Below are positions 46,307 through 55,867 of a stretch of DNA of 64,000 bases, piece after piece. Made by a program: the position numbers and the translations under genes. The DNA is from Superficieibacter electus. GTDB taxonomy: Bacteria; Pseudomonadota; Gammaproteobacteria; Enterobacterales; Enterobacteriaceae. The stretch covers positions 25,080 to 89,079 of the forward strand of contig NZ_PQGD01000022.1 of NCBI RefSeq assembly GCF_002915575.1. Reading direction: 5' to 3'. The notes under the pieces are model-generated. The model was given only the letters and a program-made list of their open reading frames with translations, was not told the DNA's origin and did not search any database. Position 1 is the first letter of the stretch. Every line of letters starts with the position of its first letter.

Positions 46307-46933
46307 ATGAACAGACCACGCCGCAAAGACGGAGAAGCGACACGTCAGAAAATTCTTGAGACGGCTGGCGAACTGATTGCCCGGAATGGCTATGTCGGAA
46401 CCAGCAATAAGGCCATTGCACAAGCAGCAGGGGTCGATATGGCGGCAATTAATTATCATTTTGGCGGAAGGGAGGGACTCTATCTCTCCGTGCTTTCTGA
46501 AGCACACCGACATTTTATTGATGGTGCTGAACTACAGGCACTTGCGGAAAGTCAGCAGGCCCCTGTCGACAAGTTCAGCGCTTTCATCGATATGCTGGTC
46601 ATGAAACTGAAAGGCATGGCGGGCTGGTACAGCCAGGTATTTTTTCGGGAGCTGTTTTCACCTTCTGTCGAACTGAATGCATTTGTTGAATTTGAAGGGT
46701 CGAAAAAAATCGCCTCAATCAGACAGATTATGAGTGAGGTGTCAGGTCTGTCCGAAAGTGATCCGCGTCTGTTGCTCTGCACACTGAATGTGGTGGCTCC
46801 CTGTCTGATGCTTATCGTTTCAGCAGGAAGAGTACCGGGTCCCGTCAGTACAATTTATGCTATGGAAAAAGAATGCCTGGCAGAGCATTTTAAGCGTTTT
46901 GCACTGGGCGGACTGAAAGCTGTCGTCGATTAG
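46307..46933 (+). CDS. TetR-family repressor of the exporter operon (CecR-like)
   Basis: 208 aa from ATG 46307, with GGAGG 5-7 nt upstream. The N-terminal helix-turn-helix is typical (TRQKILETAGELIARNGYVG, then TSNKAIAQAAGVDMAAINYH and FGGREGLY). The C-terminal ligand domain resembles CecR/YbiH, whose gene in E. coli is also next to ybhGFSR. This supports the exporter assignment. A perfect palindrome lies in the divergent promoter. Inducer unknown. Confidence 0.92.
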   Translation: MNRPRRKDGEATRQKILETAGELIARNGYVGTSNKAIAQAAGVDMAAINYHFGGREGLYLSVLSEAHRHFIDGAELQALAESQQAPVDKFSAFIDMLVMKLKGMAGWYSQVFFRELFSPSVELNAFVEFEGSKKIASIRQIMSEVSGLSESDPRLLLCTLNVVAPCLMLIVSAGRVPGPVSTIYAMEKECLAEHFKRFALGGLKAVVD

Positions 46934-47015
46934 CATCAGCCATATTCATCAGACTCTCTGAGAGCGTCAGAAATTCTGTGTCATTCCAGTCAACTATCCC
47001 AAAAAGGAGTGGCAT

Positions 47016-47763
47016 ATGTCCCAGCCCATTGATTTCAACAAAGCGTTGAAAGCACTTCAGCCTGGTCTGACTCTGACCATTAAAAATGGTATCTTAACTC
47101 CGTCAATCAGTCAGTTAACCGAAGCGGAACTGTCTACCGGGCTGGACTCCCCTCTCGCTGCGGATAATGAAGCCAGTCGTAAAAACGGTTCCGGCACAAA
47201 GATCCCTCTACCGGCAACTTCGAATTAGTCACGCCACACGACCGCAACGGCAACTTCGCTCCCCAACAGATGAAGAAGTACCGACTACGATGTTGCACGT
47301 GTTCGGGAAGAAAATTATCCGCCGGTTCACGCCGGGTATGAGTTATACCGAAAATCAGCCGGGAGATATAAGAGCTGTACGCTTTCAGCGTTTCCACAGC
47401 CACCATCAGTGCCGGTACCGATAAGTTGTTCCTGAACTGAAGCAATAGCAACAGCGCCTGCTGGAGCCAGTTTACCCTTTGTCTGCCTGGATGCTATTCG
47501 CTATAAAATCTGAGGAGAAGGTCGCAACATCAAGGGCGGTGATTTACCGCCTGCCGTCATCTGAAGAGGTAAACATGAGGATTTCATGTTTAGGAGCCAG
47601 GAAATCACCGCTGCTGTCGGTCAAAGTCAAAATGCCTGATGACGCCGGACCTCTGAATGTCAGCGCTTTGTGTCGAAAGTTGGGCGTTCACCGCAGCACG
47701 TTTCTGTCATGTGTGGCGGCACAAGGCCTCAAAGCAGCTATCTTATACTATGTGACTGAATAG
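47016..47763 (+). pseudogene. Decayed IS256-family transposase
   Basis: Fragments in different frames follow the order of an IS256-family transposase. First FNKALKALQPGLTLTIKNGI and LTEAELSTGLDSPLA (47016-47228). Then FELVTPHDRNGNFAPQQMKK, which resembles the family's TPRDRNG block, and the YAFSVSTATISAGTDK piece near 47400. Last SAWMLFAIKSEEKVATSRAV (47479 on), related to the WLDAIHYKI segment. Several frameshifts and stops are present; it is long inactive. Confidence 0.75.
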
Positions 47764-47958
47764 AAACTGAAAGATGTAGGCTAAACCGGATGGGAAATCA
47801 TCTTTTTTTTATAGTTTAAACTCAAGAAAGTTATATTCGTCACAAAATCCTTTACTGGCACACACGATATATCAATGCCCATAGTGAATATAGGTTAATA
47901 TTATTAGTAGAAAGCATATGACCTTATTAAATTTGAATGAAATTAAGGAGGTATGCCG

Positions 47959-48174
47959 ATGAACCAACAGAAACTAAATGATCTACAGAATTATGACTTC
48001 CTCGCGAAGAGTTTCGCCCGTATGTGTGCGACAGGCCACCGCGTAGACATAACGACGATCACTGGCAACATGTCAGCAGAGTTGCGGGTATGGTTTCTTG
48101 AGCGTTACGATCAATACTGCAAGCAGGCACTAAGCGAAAAGGACACAGACGCAAGAGAAACCGAGATGCATTAA
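47959..48174 (+). CDS. glgS: GlgS-family small protein
   Basis: 71 aa. It begins MNQQKLNDLQNYDFLAKSFA, continuing RMCATGHRVDITTITGNMSA and WFLERYDQYC, a clear match in order and length to E. coli GlgS (66 aa: NFDFLARSFARM ... VDILAVTGNM ... WFCARYAWYC). GlgS affects glycogen accumulation and surface structures and is starvation-induced. I chose ATG 47959 rather than 47953 because AAGGAGG lies 7 nt before it. Stranded among IS256 debris, it is likely a second, acquired copy. A terminator follows. Confidence 0.85.
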   Translation: MNQQKLNDLQNYDFLAKSFARMCATGHRVDITTITGNMSAELRVWFLERYDQYCKQALSEKDTDARETEMH

Positions 48175-48192
48175 GCGAAAAGCCTTTTGATA

Positions 48193-48220
48193 AGCCGGAC
48201 GGGGATCCGCCCGGCTTTTA
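48193..48220 (+). terminator. glgS: Terminator after the glgS-like gene
   Basis: AGCCGG at 48193-48198 pairs with CCGGCT at 48211-48216, with further pairing inside (GGATCC core), followed by TTTA. It starts about 18 bp after the glgS-like stop codon. Confidence 0.6.
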
Positions 48221-48245
48221 TGTCTGTTTGGTTGAGCGAGCTCGG

Positions 48246-48620
48246 AATTCTGTGTCAAGCTAAAAATTTTACAGCGCCATTAAGTTATTCAGCCGCCCTT
48301 CAAAATAAATGGCTAACTGTGACAATGTCAAATTCCAGTTTTGGATAGGTATTGCCCATTTCTCCTGTACATTCATCAGCCCAGATAAAGCAACTTCAAA
48401 CAACTGTTTTCATTAGGGAAGGAAACTTTGATTTTGTCAGTTTACAGAGCCGATGGTCAGCTCCCCCAATGGCGTTGGTGATGTAAAACACTTTAAGGAT
48501 ATCAGACGAATAGCGGAAGTATGCTGACAATTTTCCCATTTACGCCGCCACGACTGGATGATCATCGGATACTGATGAACCCATTCGCCTTCTGTTCATC
48601 CAGCGCAGTTTCCGCTATCG
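48246..48620 (-). pseudogene. Decayed IS256-family element, 3' part
   Basis: At 48247 the sequence GGAATTCTGTGTCAAGC is the IS256-type terminal repeat seen also near 51115. Reading left on the minus strand gives stop-ridden pieces of the transposase end: a KVSFPNENS-like block, NGQYLSKTGI (family: KWTMPIQNW) and the final helices. The N-terminal part cannot be traced. Confidence 0.65.
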
Positions 48621-49600
48621 ATTACGATACGGTTCGGTAAATCGGCTTCTGCTCCTTTGCTTTCGCCTCTGCGGTGTTCACCGTCAGACGGGCGAGCATC
48701 CCCGGGTTGTAAGCGATTGGGAGCAAACCATATTCCGACTAAATAGTCTGAGTATGCCGGTGATCCTCGCAACCGTACTGGAAAATGAACTTTCTGCCGC
48801 AACGCGATGCCGGGTCTTAGTAACACTCGAACCAAGTTTTTAGCACCGAATACCAAGTTTATGTACGCTTACCCAGCCGGGATGAAATCACGGTACCCTG
48901 AACGAAGATAAAGAGATCCACAGCATCACAGCAGAAAACTGACTGGACGGGCCTGGGTTTGTGCATTGCGATCATTGCTGGAGTCACGCGGCGTCAATAG
49001 GTGCCTAGTTCGGAGAAAATTTTGATAAGAAAGAAGAAAGAAAAACCGGTCACCAGCTTTCTTAGTATGGGCTTTTATCCAGGCTATACGCAGATGGCGA
49101 CGTTTGCCGGAACTGTAATACAGCGCCATCAACTGCCGAAGAACTTACTTCAGGCAGCAGAGAAGGCAGATAATGAAGAGATGGTCACAAAGAAGCCAGC
49201 CCCCGCCTTACTCAACACTCCCAACGGAGAGCAGGAAATGCAGTACAATCACATTATGCCGTTAGCGCTCGCGCTACGCAACGTCGAAGCGGGTCAGTCG
49301 GTTCATCCAGCCTCACCAGTTGGGGTTAGCAGAGCTAACGCAGGTTCTCGGCGCTGCATCAAAGATGCCGGCAATGACAGGAAATCAGCTTCGTCAGTTG
49401 CTGGCGTGGCTTGAAGTGTTAAGATAAGGCAAAGGAGCCAATGATAACCTCTTTTTTATTGGTTTCAAATCGTGAAAGTTACGTCATAATCCATACGCAA
49501 TATGGCGCTATCAGGCTAATTGTTGCACTACCCGTTGAACGGTTGTAGTGGAAATTTAGCCGTTCGGCTACCTGCATAATTTTGAATTTCTTCTGCGCTG
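48621..49600. other. Unassigned region with broken frames
   Basis: About 1 kb containing open frames of 68-137 codons on both strands (for example 48596-48856 minus and 49001-49414 plus). None shows a domain, good ribosome site or consistent reading frame. Probably decayed mobile DNA. Confidence 0.5.
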
Positions 49601-50296
49601 TTGAAGCGGTTGCGGCTATCACCTGATGTTGCAATCTATACACGGCCTCATATTGTCGGATGTGGGCACTGGTGCGCAGGCAATCAAACTTTAAAGGTGC
49701 AGAGGCAATGAACGCGAAACGTGTTTACCGCATCATGCGCCAAAGTGCGCTGCTGCCTGAGAGTATATCTGCCCTTTCTATCGAAACGGGGCGCATGCCG
49801 AAAAAGTGGGTGTGAAGTAAAGCAATCAGTGGTGGTGCTCCGATGGGTTCGAGTTCCGCTGCGATAATGGTAAAAAACAGCGTGCCAGGTTCACGCAGGC
49901 CTGCTTCGATAGTGAAGCGCTGCACTGGGCGTCCAGTACGAGTGGACTCGACAGTAAACCCTCAGAGAACGTCATGCAAGGCGAACTGGAGCGGCACTTT
50001 CCGGCATAGCCGGTCGAGTGGCTGACAGATAACGGTTCGTGCTATCAGTCGTATTAAACGCCGCAGCTCGTCCGGATGTTGAGACCTGGGTTGAAAAAAC
50101 AGCGGTGCGCATTCATGAGTATAACGGAATAACATCGGGCATCGTCAAAATGATGGAGCGCAACTACAAAAGTATTATGTCTAAAACAGACGGGTTAATG
50201 GCAGTAATGAACCTTACAGAATCCTTCGAAAACTATAACGAAAGGCATCCTATTCGCCATGGGAATATCTGTTGCGTCCTACAAATAATGGGTTAA
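49601..50296 (+). pseudogene. Decayed IS2 OrfB (IS3 family)
   Basis: Pieces in several frames follow IS2 transposase order: SYCRMWALVRRQS and MNAKRVYRIMRQSALLPE near 49640-49760; SNQWWCSDGFEFRCDN near 49830; EALHWAS and PVEWLTDNGSCYQSY to 50057; and MERNYKSIMSKTDGLMAVMN, then SFENYNERHP to about 50250 (IS2: [27 protein letters not shown]). Stops and shifts abound; inactive. The following 50297-50631 stretch has no gene. Confidence 0.8.
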
Positions 50297-50631
50297 GCAA
50301 TAAAGGTTGTCTGGCAATATGGGCGTAAATACTATACTATCCGGGTGCCTGCCGTTCTGGGTATTTGAGTAAGCGATGCCAAAAAGTATCATGACAATGG
50401 CATCGAATAGAACAGTGAGCCTGAAGTGGAAAGCCATATTGAAGTAAATCCGCCTGCCCGGCCATGGACAGAGGTGAAGTAATGGTATCCAAAATCTTCC
50501 TTATTAGACTCGTCGAATTGCCTAATGTTCGACGTCAAAAGACGTACCATGCTACATCGCTGCCGGAGATAAGTGATACTTTGTTCTGGAAATTTCTTAT
50601 AACACTACCTTACTGATAAAGAGACATAATT

Positions 50632-50844
50632 ATGATTATTAAACTCACAGCCCTGAAAATTTCAATTCCAAATGTTGGCACAACTCACTTTAATGGAAAA
50701 AGTATTTTTGTCAATTCAAACAACATCAGTTACTTAAATGAGAGCGACAATGGTGCTAGTTTTTTATATCTTGTTAACGGGGTTTTGATTTATGTTAAAG
50801 AAACTCCTGAGCATATAGCTAATATTATTAACAATGATTCTTAG
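50632..50844 (+). CDS. Small hypothetical protein, FlbD-like pattern
   Basis: 70 aa: MIIKLTALKISIPNVGTTHF, an IFVNSNNISYLNES segment, then a second strand pair FLYLVNGVLIYVKETPEHI. The layout (IxLT start, IxVNxxxIxxL, LxNGxxxxVKExxEHI) recalls the compact beta-rich FlbD-type fold, but I cannot assign it. AAAGAGACATAATT precedes the ATG. A/T-rich and isolated between IS remnants. Probably a real small gene. About 270 bp follow without a gene except a CCATATG/CATATGG hairpin near 50915. Confidence 0.55.
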   Translation: MIIKLTALKISIPNVGTTHFNGKSIFVNSNNISYLNESDNGASFLYLVNGVLIYVKETPEHIANIINNDS

Positions 50845-51114
50845 GTAACTTTTAGATCGATCTTTTATCTATCACCTGTTATGCTCCCAATAAGGTAACG
50901 AACTCCTTGTGCCATATGAGAGCATATGGCATAGCTACAACTTAGCAGATGGCCTCAGGATATCCTGATTCATGCGACGCTGTAGAATAGTAACAAAACC
51001 TAAACAGTAGTAGAAACGTTAACACTGTATATACTCCATTTAGAGGGAGCCTGGTAAAGGCCTCGCTGGAAATTCGCATTACTGATGAAAGAACTGCATA
51101 AACGAGCCTGTAAG

Positions 51115-52374
51115 TAATTCTGTGTAACTGCCACTATATTAAAGGTAAGCGATCATCGAACGCGATAATAAATCGACTCATTGCTAACCGCCAGTTCTGG
51201 ATCGGCATACTCCATTTTTTCGGCGCATCCTTTATCGCCAGATAAACAACCTTTCGGACCGAGTCATCCGTCGGAAACACTTTGCGTTTCTTAATCGCCG
51301 TCCGGATCACGCTGTTCAGCGATTCGATTGCGTTTGTGGTGTAGATGGCCTTGCGGATAGCCAAAGAACGTGTTCAGATTTTCCCGGTGCGCACGCCAGC
51401 TTTTGCTGATTTGGGGATATTTGTCGTCCCATGCATCTGCGAATGCATCCAGCGCCATCAGCGCCGCGTCTTTGGCCAGGACAACCGCCTTCAGTCCGCT
51501 GGTGACGGCTTTGTAGTCCTTCCACGACACGTATTTCAGGCTGTTGCGCACCATATGGATGAGGCACAACTGGATTTGGGTCTGCGGGTAGATGCTGTTT
51601 ATTGTATCCGGGAAGCCTTTCAGGCCGTCCACGCAGACAATCAGTATGTCCTGAAGACCACGATTTTTTAGCTCCGTCAGCACATTCAGCCAGAACTTTG
51701 CGCCTTCATTTTAGGCCAGCCACATACCCAGCAGCTCTTTTTGCCCTTCGGTGTTGATACCCAGTGCGAGGAAGGCGGCTTTGTCTATTAGGCCGCCATT
51801 CTGGCGGACTTTGACGACAATGCAGTTCATATAAACAATGGGATACAACGCATCCAGTTGCCGGTTTTGCCACTCCGTAACCTGCTCTTTTACGGCATCC
51901 GTGACTTTAGATATCAGCGTGGGTGACACATCGGCGTCGTACATTTCTTTGAGGGTGGCAACGATTTCGCGAGTGGTCATACCTTTGGCATACTGCGATA
52001 AAATCTGGCTGTCCATCTGCGTGATACACGTCTGGTTTTTCTTAATTAGCTGAAGTTCAAAGTTGTTTTCACGGTCACGCGGCGTGTTCAGCTCTATCGC
52101 GCCGTCATCGCACAACGCCTTGACGAGTAGCCATTACGGGTGTTTGCGCCTGTTTTAGAGGCATTTTTCTCATGCCCGAGATGGTCAGTCAGCTCCGCAT
52201 TGAGCACCGTTTCGACGGTTAGCTTCGTCAGCATACGGGAAAACTGATTGAGATCGGCTTCAGTTTTAAGGCCTTTAGCCAGTTCAGTCGCCAGTGCTTT
52301 TAGTTTCTTTTCGTCCATCATTTGCCTGTCTTCATTGTTGGAGTGAACATATCAAAAACAGGCAGATACACAAT
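51115..52374 (-). mobile_element. Inactivated IS256-family element
   Basis: Near-complete element of about 1.26 kb with imperfect ends (ATTCTGTGTAACTGCC left; related sequence at about 52358-52374 right). The transposase begins at 52321 (MDEKKLKALATELAKGLKTE, LNAELTDHLGHEKNA). It shifts frame near 52105, has an in-frame TAA at about 51711 in the LGMWLA / NEGAKFWLN region, and shifts again near 51340 before TNAIESLNSVIRTAIKKRKV and the terminal MPIQNWRLAMSRFIIAFDDR. At least three lesions, so transposition is unlikely. Confidence 0.9.
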
Positions 52375-52953
52375 TTAAATTACAGTCTCGTAAATTCCCC
52401 CTCAAAAACGCCATATATGTGAAAGCTAACCGTATCACGTCAGTGCTTGTTCACCACTGGACGTCCATATACGATCCACTGTTCCATGCAGTTATTTAGT
52501 GCATTTATAACTTACAAATAAAAATCAGCATTGTGAATAATTATTCTATAGCACGGAAGTGAATTCAGATTATTCTGGCCTATTTTTTATCGCTTGCACA
52601 TTTGTTGTCATATAAATTCTCTGTGAAGTATGTCATTTTAAAATAATTGCCTGAAGAAATGTTCTTCCTGCAATTGCGCTGATCTTAGCTGACTGACACA
52701 ACGACTCCCTTTTGCTTGTAATTTTGCTGACTGTATTGCTCAGGGCGCTTTCAAAACCAGTACTACAGTGGGAAATCCACCAACCGACGCATCTGATTCG
52801 CAGTGACTCCTGAAATTATTGTTCTGCGCCTGTATCTGCTGAGTTAGCGTTATGCTATACACCCGGCCTGACAGTGTTTTATGCTCTCCAATGATTTCAT
52901 AACAGCTTGATTCAGGAAAATCAAAGCCTGAAGGAGGCAAAATCACGCCGGTT
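52375..52953. other. Intergenic region; one doubtful frame
   Basis: No clear gene. A minus-strand frame at 52740-52946 (starts ILPPSGFDFPESSCYEIIGE) follows the next gene by 7 bp and could be a second small gene or a fragment; it lacks a recognisable domain. Confidence 0.4.
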
Positions 52954-53178
52954 TCAGAGTCTGAAAATTATGGCTGCAACAGTTACGGGCATTGCATGAA
53001 ACATCAACCAGCATATTCCTGCTGCACGAAAGTAAACAGAACCTGGTAAAGCTGTGTTTTCAATTGATGCTGAATAGCCAGCCAGTGTCCATAGAACCAA
53101 ACCAGTGATAGTCCAGATAAGGCATATCATCCATTTATATTTTTTTGAAAATTTTTTTAATCTGGTCATTTTCATCAT
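52954..53178 (-). CDS. Small inner-membrane protein, unknown
   Basis: 74 aa: a basic start (MMKMTRLKKFSKKYKW), one membrane segment (MICLIWTITGLVLWTLAGYS), a short polar loop, and a second (AAGICWLMFHAMPVTVAAII). AAGGAAGGAA precedes the start codon. Two-helix hairpin topology, family not recognised. A charged small gene lies upstream on the same strand. Confidence 0.6.
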   Translation of the reverse strand: MMKMTRLKKFSKKYKWMICLIWTITGLVLWTLAGYSASIENTALPGSVYFRAAGICWLMFHAMPVTVAAIIFRL

Positions 53179-53272
53179 TCTTTCCTTCCTTTAATAAAGT
53201 ATTCTATAGCTAATCACTTAACCGAAAGAATGGCGAGGAAGTCAGTCTCGCCATTGAAGAAGTGTAAAAGTG

Positions 53273-53437
53273 CTATTTATTATGCTTTTTACGATATTCA
53301 GCAGTAGCTTCCTCAGCTTCTTTTTTCGCCTTTTCCGCAAGTTCCTCCACTTTATCTTCAGGTATTAGCTTCCCGGCTTCATGTATTTCAGCCAGCCCAT
53401 CGCCCACGTTGGTCTCAAGTGGTTCTCTGTTCATCAT
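53273..53437 (-). CDS. 54-aa highly charged small protein
   Basis: It begins MMNREPLETNVGDGLAEIHE and ends in a Lys/Glu-rich helix (EELAEKAKKEAEEATAEYRK). AGGAGGG sits 3-7 nt before the two adjacent ATGs (53437, 53434). Strong amphipathic and charged composition with a good ribosome site supports a real gene. Family not recognised. On the same strand as the small membrane protein that follows about 95 bp later. Confidence 0.6.
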   Translation of the reverse strand: MMNREPLETNVGDGLAEIHEAGKLIPEDKVEELAEKAKKEAEEATAEYRKKHNK

Positions 53438-53590
53438 CACCCTCCTGTTAGTGTGGTTTTCTAAAGCTTAGCTCATACCAGTAAGTTCTGGCGTAACAGA
53501 CTGCCTTATGATTTCTATATCAGTAACTCCACTGGCCTGCTCCTTTCCGGCAGACACTCCAACATTTAAGTTTCAGCTCAGAGGGTATGT

Positions 53591-54123
53591 ATGAGCAAAC
53601 CAGGGTTTGCATGTGCATTTAAGGAAAAAGGCGTCCGTCAAATGACAGAAGGAGGCTGTACCGTTACAGAAATTTCCGTTCTTCCTGGTAGTTTTGTACA
53701 CTAATTCTACAAATGGCTATGGACTATCAAATCCCATAACAGAGAACAATACTTCCCAGATATACTGGAGGCCAAAAATGAATGTCTGAAGCTCAGGAAG
53801 CAATTGAAACATCCTGCTAAAAAAGCTCGGGATATTCTGAAAAAGGCTGCCTGGTACTTTGCAGGGGGGACTGAATGAAGTGCCTCATTGTCAATGAGCG
53901 CCTCTCTGGATGGGGAGTCAGGACGTTGTATCGTGTAAGGGATCTGACATCCGGAAGCTACAGGTTTGTTAACTCCGCCATTTCTGAACTTTCGCCCACA
54001 ATACCTTACAACACAGACTTTCAGCAATGGGCATGCTGCTGTACGTCGAAAGCTCCTCCGAAAGGCACTACGCGCCGTGTCTTTTTTACGACACTAAATG
54101 CCTTGCGGACAGCATTACCATAA
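53591..54123 (+). pseudogene. IS3-family remnant
   Basis: The pieces MSKPGFACAFKEKGVRQMTE, then GGCTVTEISVLPG (53591-53703), and the later AKNECLKLRKQLKHPAKKAR, then DILKKAAWYFA (about 53770-53870), follow an IS3-group OrfA with a stop between. The following frame to 54123 has only faint OrfB likeness (VNERLSGWGVRTLYRV). Not functional. Confidence 0.65.
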
Positions 54124-54324
54124 ACAAAGCGGAACTGCTTACGCAGGTTCAGTAGTAAGTTCAAACCCATACTTAAGAGTATTGTCGCTACAACAGACCT
54201 TGCCGTGAAGGGGTAAAACATCTTATATTTATGGCATTCAGTCTGTAAAAACTAAATCTGGCATCCAAAGTTAAAGATTACTGGCATGGAATGTATATAA
54301 TTATTTTTAGGGTAACCACTAAGT

Positions 54325-54939
54325 ATGAAAATGAAAACTCAATTTTCCATATCGGCATTTTCCCTTTTTACCATTTCACTTCTTTTTCCATTACTGGTAG
54401 AACTGCACGTTCCTTTGAAACATGGTGAAGTGGTTGTCTTGATTGAAAACGGCCAGGCAGTTTGGCTCCTGTTTTGTGCCATTTTTACTGCCTGGTATAT
54501 AAAATCGATGCCACACGAGGAAAAAGTGTTCTGGCTATGGGCTATGGTATGGTGGATCGTTCTTTTAGGAAGAAGTACCAGCTGGGGAAGAAACTATTTT
54601 CCTGATGAACCCAGACTTATTTTTAGAGCTATTTCAGTGCTGCTAATTTCAATATTGATCCTGCCAGTTATTTTTTCGAACATTTTGCGTAAAAAGATTA
54701 TCATTAAATTCCGGTCTGTTCGGTTACCAGTATGGATGTCCCTGTTAGTTGTGACAACTTATCTTATCGCCGATTCGGTAGAGCATCATAGATTTATCGC
54801 TCCATTATTTTTGCATGATACGCGATACACCGATTTAATCGAGGAGCTTTACGAGACTATTTTTATGCTGGGTCTTTTTGAAGTATCTCTGGATGTTATG
54901 AAGGATGAAAAGAAACGCCTGCTAAATAGCAGTACGTGA
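54325..54939 (+). CDS. Multi-pass membrane protein, unknown
   Basis: 204 aa with about five hydrophobic segments: near 10-30 (SAFSLFTISLLFPLLVELHV), 47-62 (WLLFCAIFTAWYI), 72-88 (FWLWAMVWWIVLLG), 104-122 (ISVLLISILILPVIFSNILR) and 138-152 (MSLLVVTTYLIAD). A polar C-terminal tail has a conserved-looking ELYETIFMLGLFEVSLDVM. The His-containing loop (SVEHHRFIAPLFLHD) could bind metal, but this is speculation. Family not recognised. Neighbouring a copper-binding protein gene on the other strand. Confidence 0.7.
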   Translation: MKMKTQFSISAFSLFTISLLFPLLVELHVPLKHGEVVVLIENGQAVWLLFCAIFTAWYIKSMPHEEKVFWLWAMVWWIVLLGRSTSWGRNYFPDEPRLIFRAISVLLISILILPVIFSNILRKKIIIKFRSVRLPVWMSLLVVTTYLIADSVEHHRFIAPLFLHDTRYTDLIEELYETIFMLGLFEVSLDVMKDEKKRLLNSST

Positions 54940-55000
54940 TACCATCAGGCGGGACAAGGCGACTTTCACACCCGAGCGGCTGGGATATCTGGCACAACAT

Positions 55001-55022
55001 AAAAACCCGCCTAAGCGGGTTT
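55001..55022 (-). terminator. Terminator of the copper-binding protein gene
   Basis: AAACCCGC/GCGGGTTT stem with loop CTAA at 55003-55022; on the minus strand it is followed by a T-run. It starts about 20 bp after the stop of the gene ending at 55040 and could also serve the plus-strand membrane protein. Confidence 0.75.
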
Positions 55023-55039
55023 GGTAATTTCAATTTCTC

Positions 55040-55372
55040 TCAGGCGGCCATCTTTCTGCATTGTTCAGCGCAGCGATGACAAGCTCTGGAGCAGTCCTGG
55101 CAATGCTCATGTTCATGCGTTGCGCACTCATCACCGCACTTCTGACAAACATCGGCGCAAAGTCGGCAGAGTTCCTGGACATACGTGCTATCACTATTAA
55201 GCGTCATGGATTGAGCTGCAAAACGGCAGATATTTGCACACTGTATATCCAGTTTTATGCACGTGCGCATCATTTCAAGGCTCTCTTCTTCGAGACATGA
55301 AGCCGCACAATTATCACATGCAACTGCACACAGGTAGCAAGTCTCAATGCATTTTTTGTATTCGTCTAACAT
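55040..55372 (-). CDS. Cys-rich four-helix-bundle copper-binding protein
   Basis: 110 aa with 19 cysteines, mostly in CxxxC or CxxC spacing along helices: KKCIETCYLCAVACDNCAAS, TCIKLDIQCANICRF and CRLCADVCQKCGDEC. This is the Csp/DUF326 family, in which cysteines line the inside of a four-helix bundle that stores many Cu(I) ions. There is no signal peptide, so it is cytosolic. GGAGAAAT precedes the start. It probably buffers copper. Standalone gene with its own terminator. Confidence 0.92.
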   Translation of the reverse strand: MLDEYKKCIETCYLCAVACDNCAASCLEEESLEMMRTCIKLDIQCANICRFAAQSMTLNSDSTYVQELCRLCADVCQKCGDECATHEHEHCQDCSRACHRCAEQCRKMAA

Positions 55373-55699
55373 GATTTCTCCTTAGCTAGGTTACGTATTA
55401 AGCATGGAAGAAATAATTGTTTATGCAACTCTGGAATTAGTTAATAACCTTTCCAGCATTTCATCTAATTGATTCACAAAGCATTTTTGTGATTCCCCTG
55501 TGCGCTAATGACAACTGACTGGCTGCGGATTTAACCGATAGAAGAAATACACTTGACAAGACGTAACATATAACTGGATATAAATTTCATATAAAACCAG
55601 CATAAATCAAGATTGTGGCTGGTTTCAGTAATTAGCGCTGTGCAAAAGGCAACTGCTGATGCCTTTGACAGAGTGAATTTTTCTGGTAAAAATACAGAC
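55373..55699. other. Intergenic, no gene
   Basis: About 330 bp upstream of the copper-binding gene. No RNA or repeat recognised before the structured element starting near 55700. Confidence 0.5.
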
Positions 55700-55867
55700 G
55701 TGGCGAATCCCCCTGTGCGGAGGGGCGAACCAGTTATCAACTTGTGTTATTTGTTATCGCTCGCGGGTTATATGTACTGGCATAAACCCACCGGGAGGCA
55801 CCCGGCACCACGCTTATGTCTAAGGTTACAAACTCTTTCGCCTGCCTGGATAAGCAGGCTTTTTTAT
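55700..55867 (+). ncRNA. Structured repeat copy A, candidate small RNA with terminator
   Basis: On the plus strand: hairpin 1 CCCCT-GTGCGG-AGGGG (55710-55725), a conserved middle, hairpin 2 CCGGG-AGGCA-CCCGG (55791-55805) followed by CACCA, then a terminator stem GCCTGC..GCAGGC with TTTTTT (55840-55866). The same order occurs in inverted orientation in copies at 59.3-60.9 kb. The loop of hairpin 2 shows GGAGG. Transcription would run rightwards. Whether this is a known antitoxin RNA family was not settled. Confidence 0.5.

Noticed and set aside
49001-49414. 137-codon plus frame
   Set aside because: No family likeness, and it is embedded in decayed mobile DNA.
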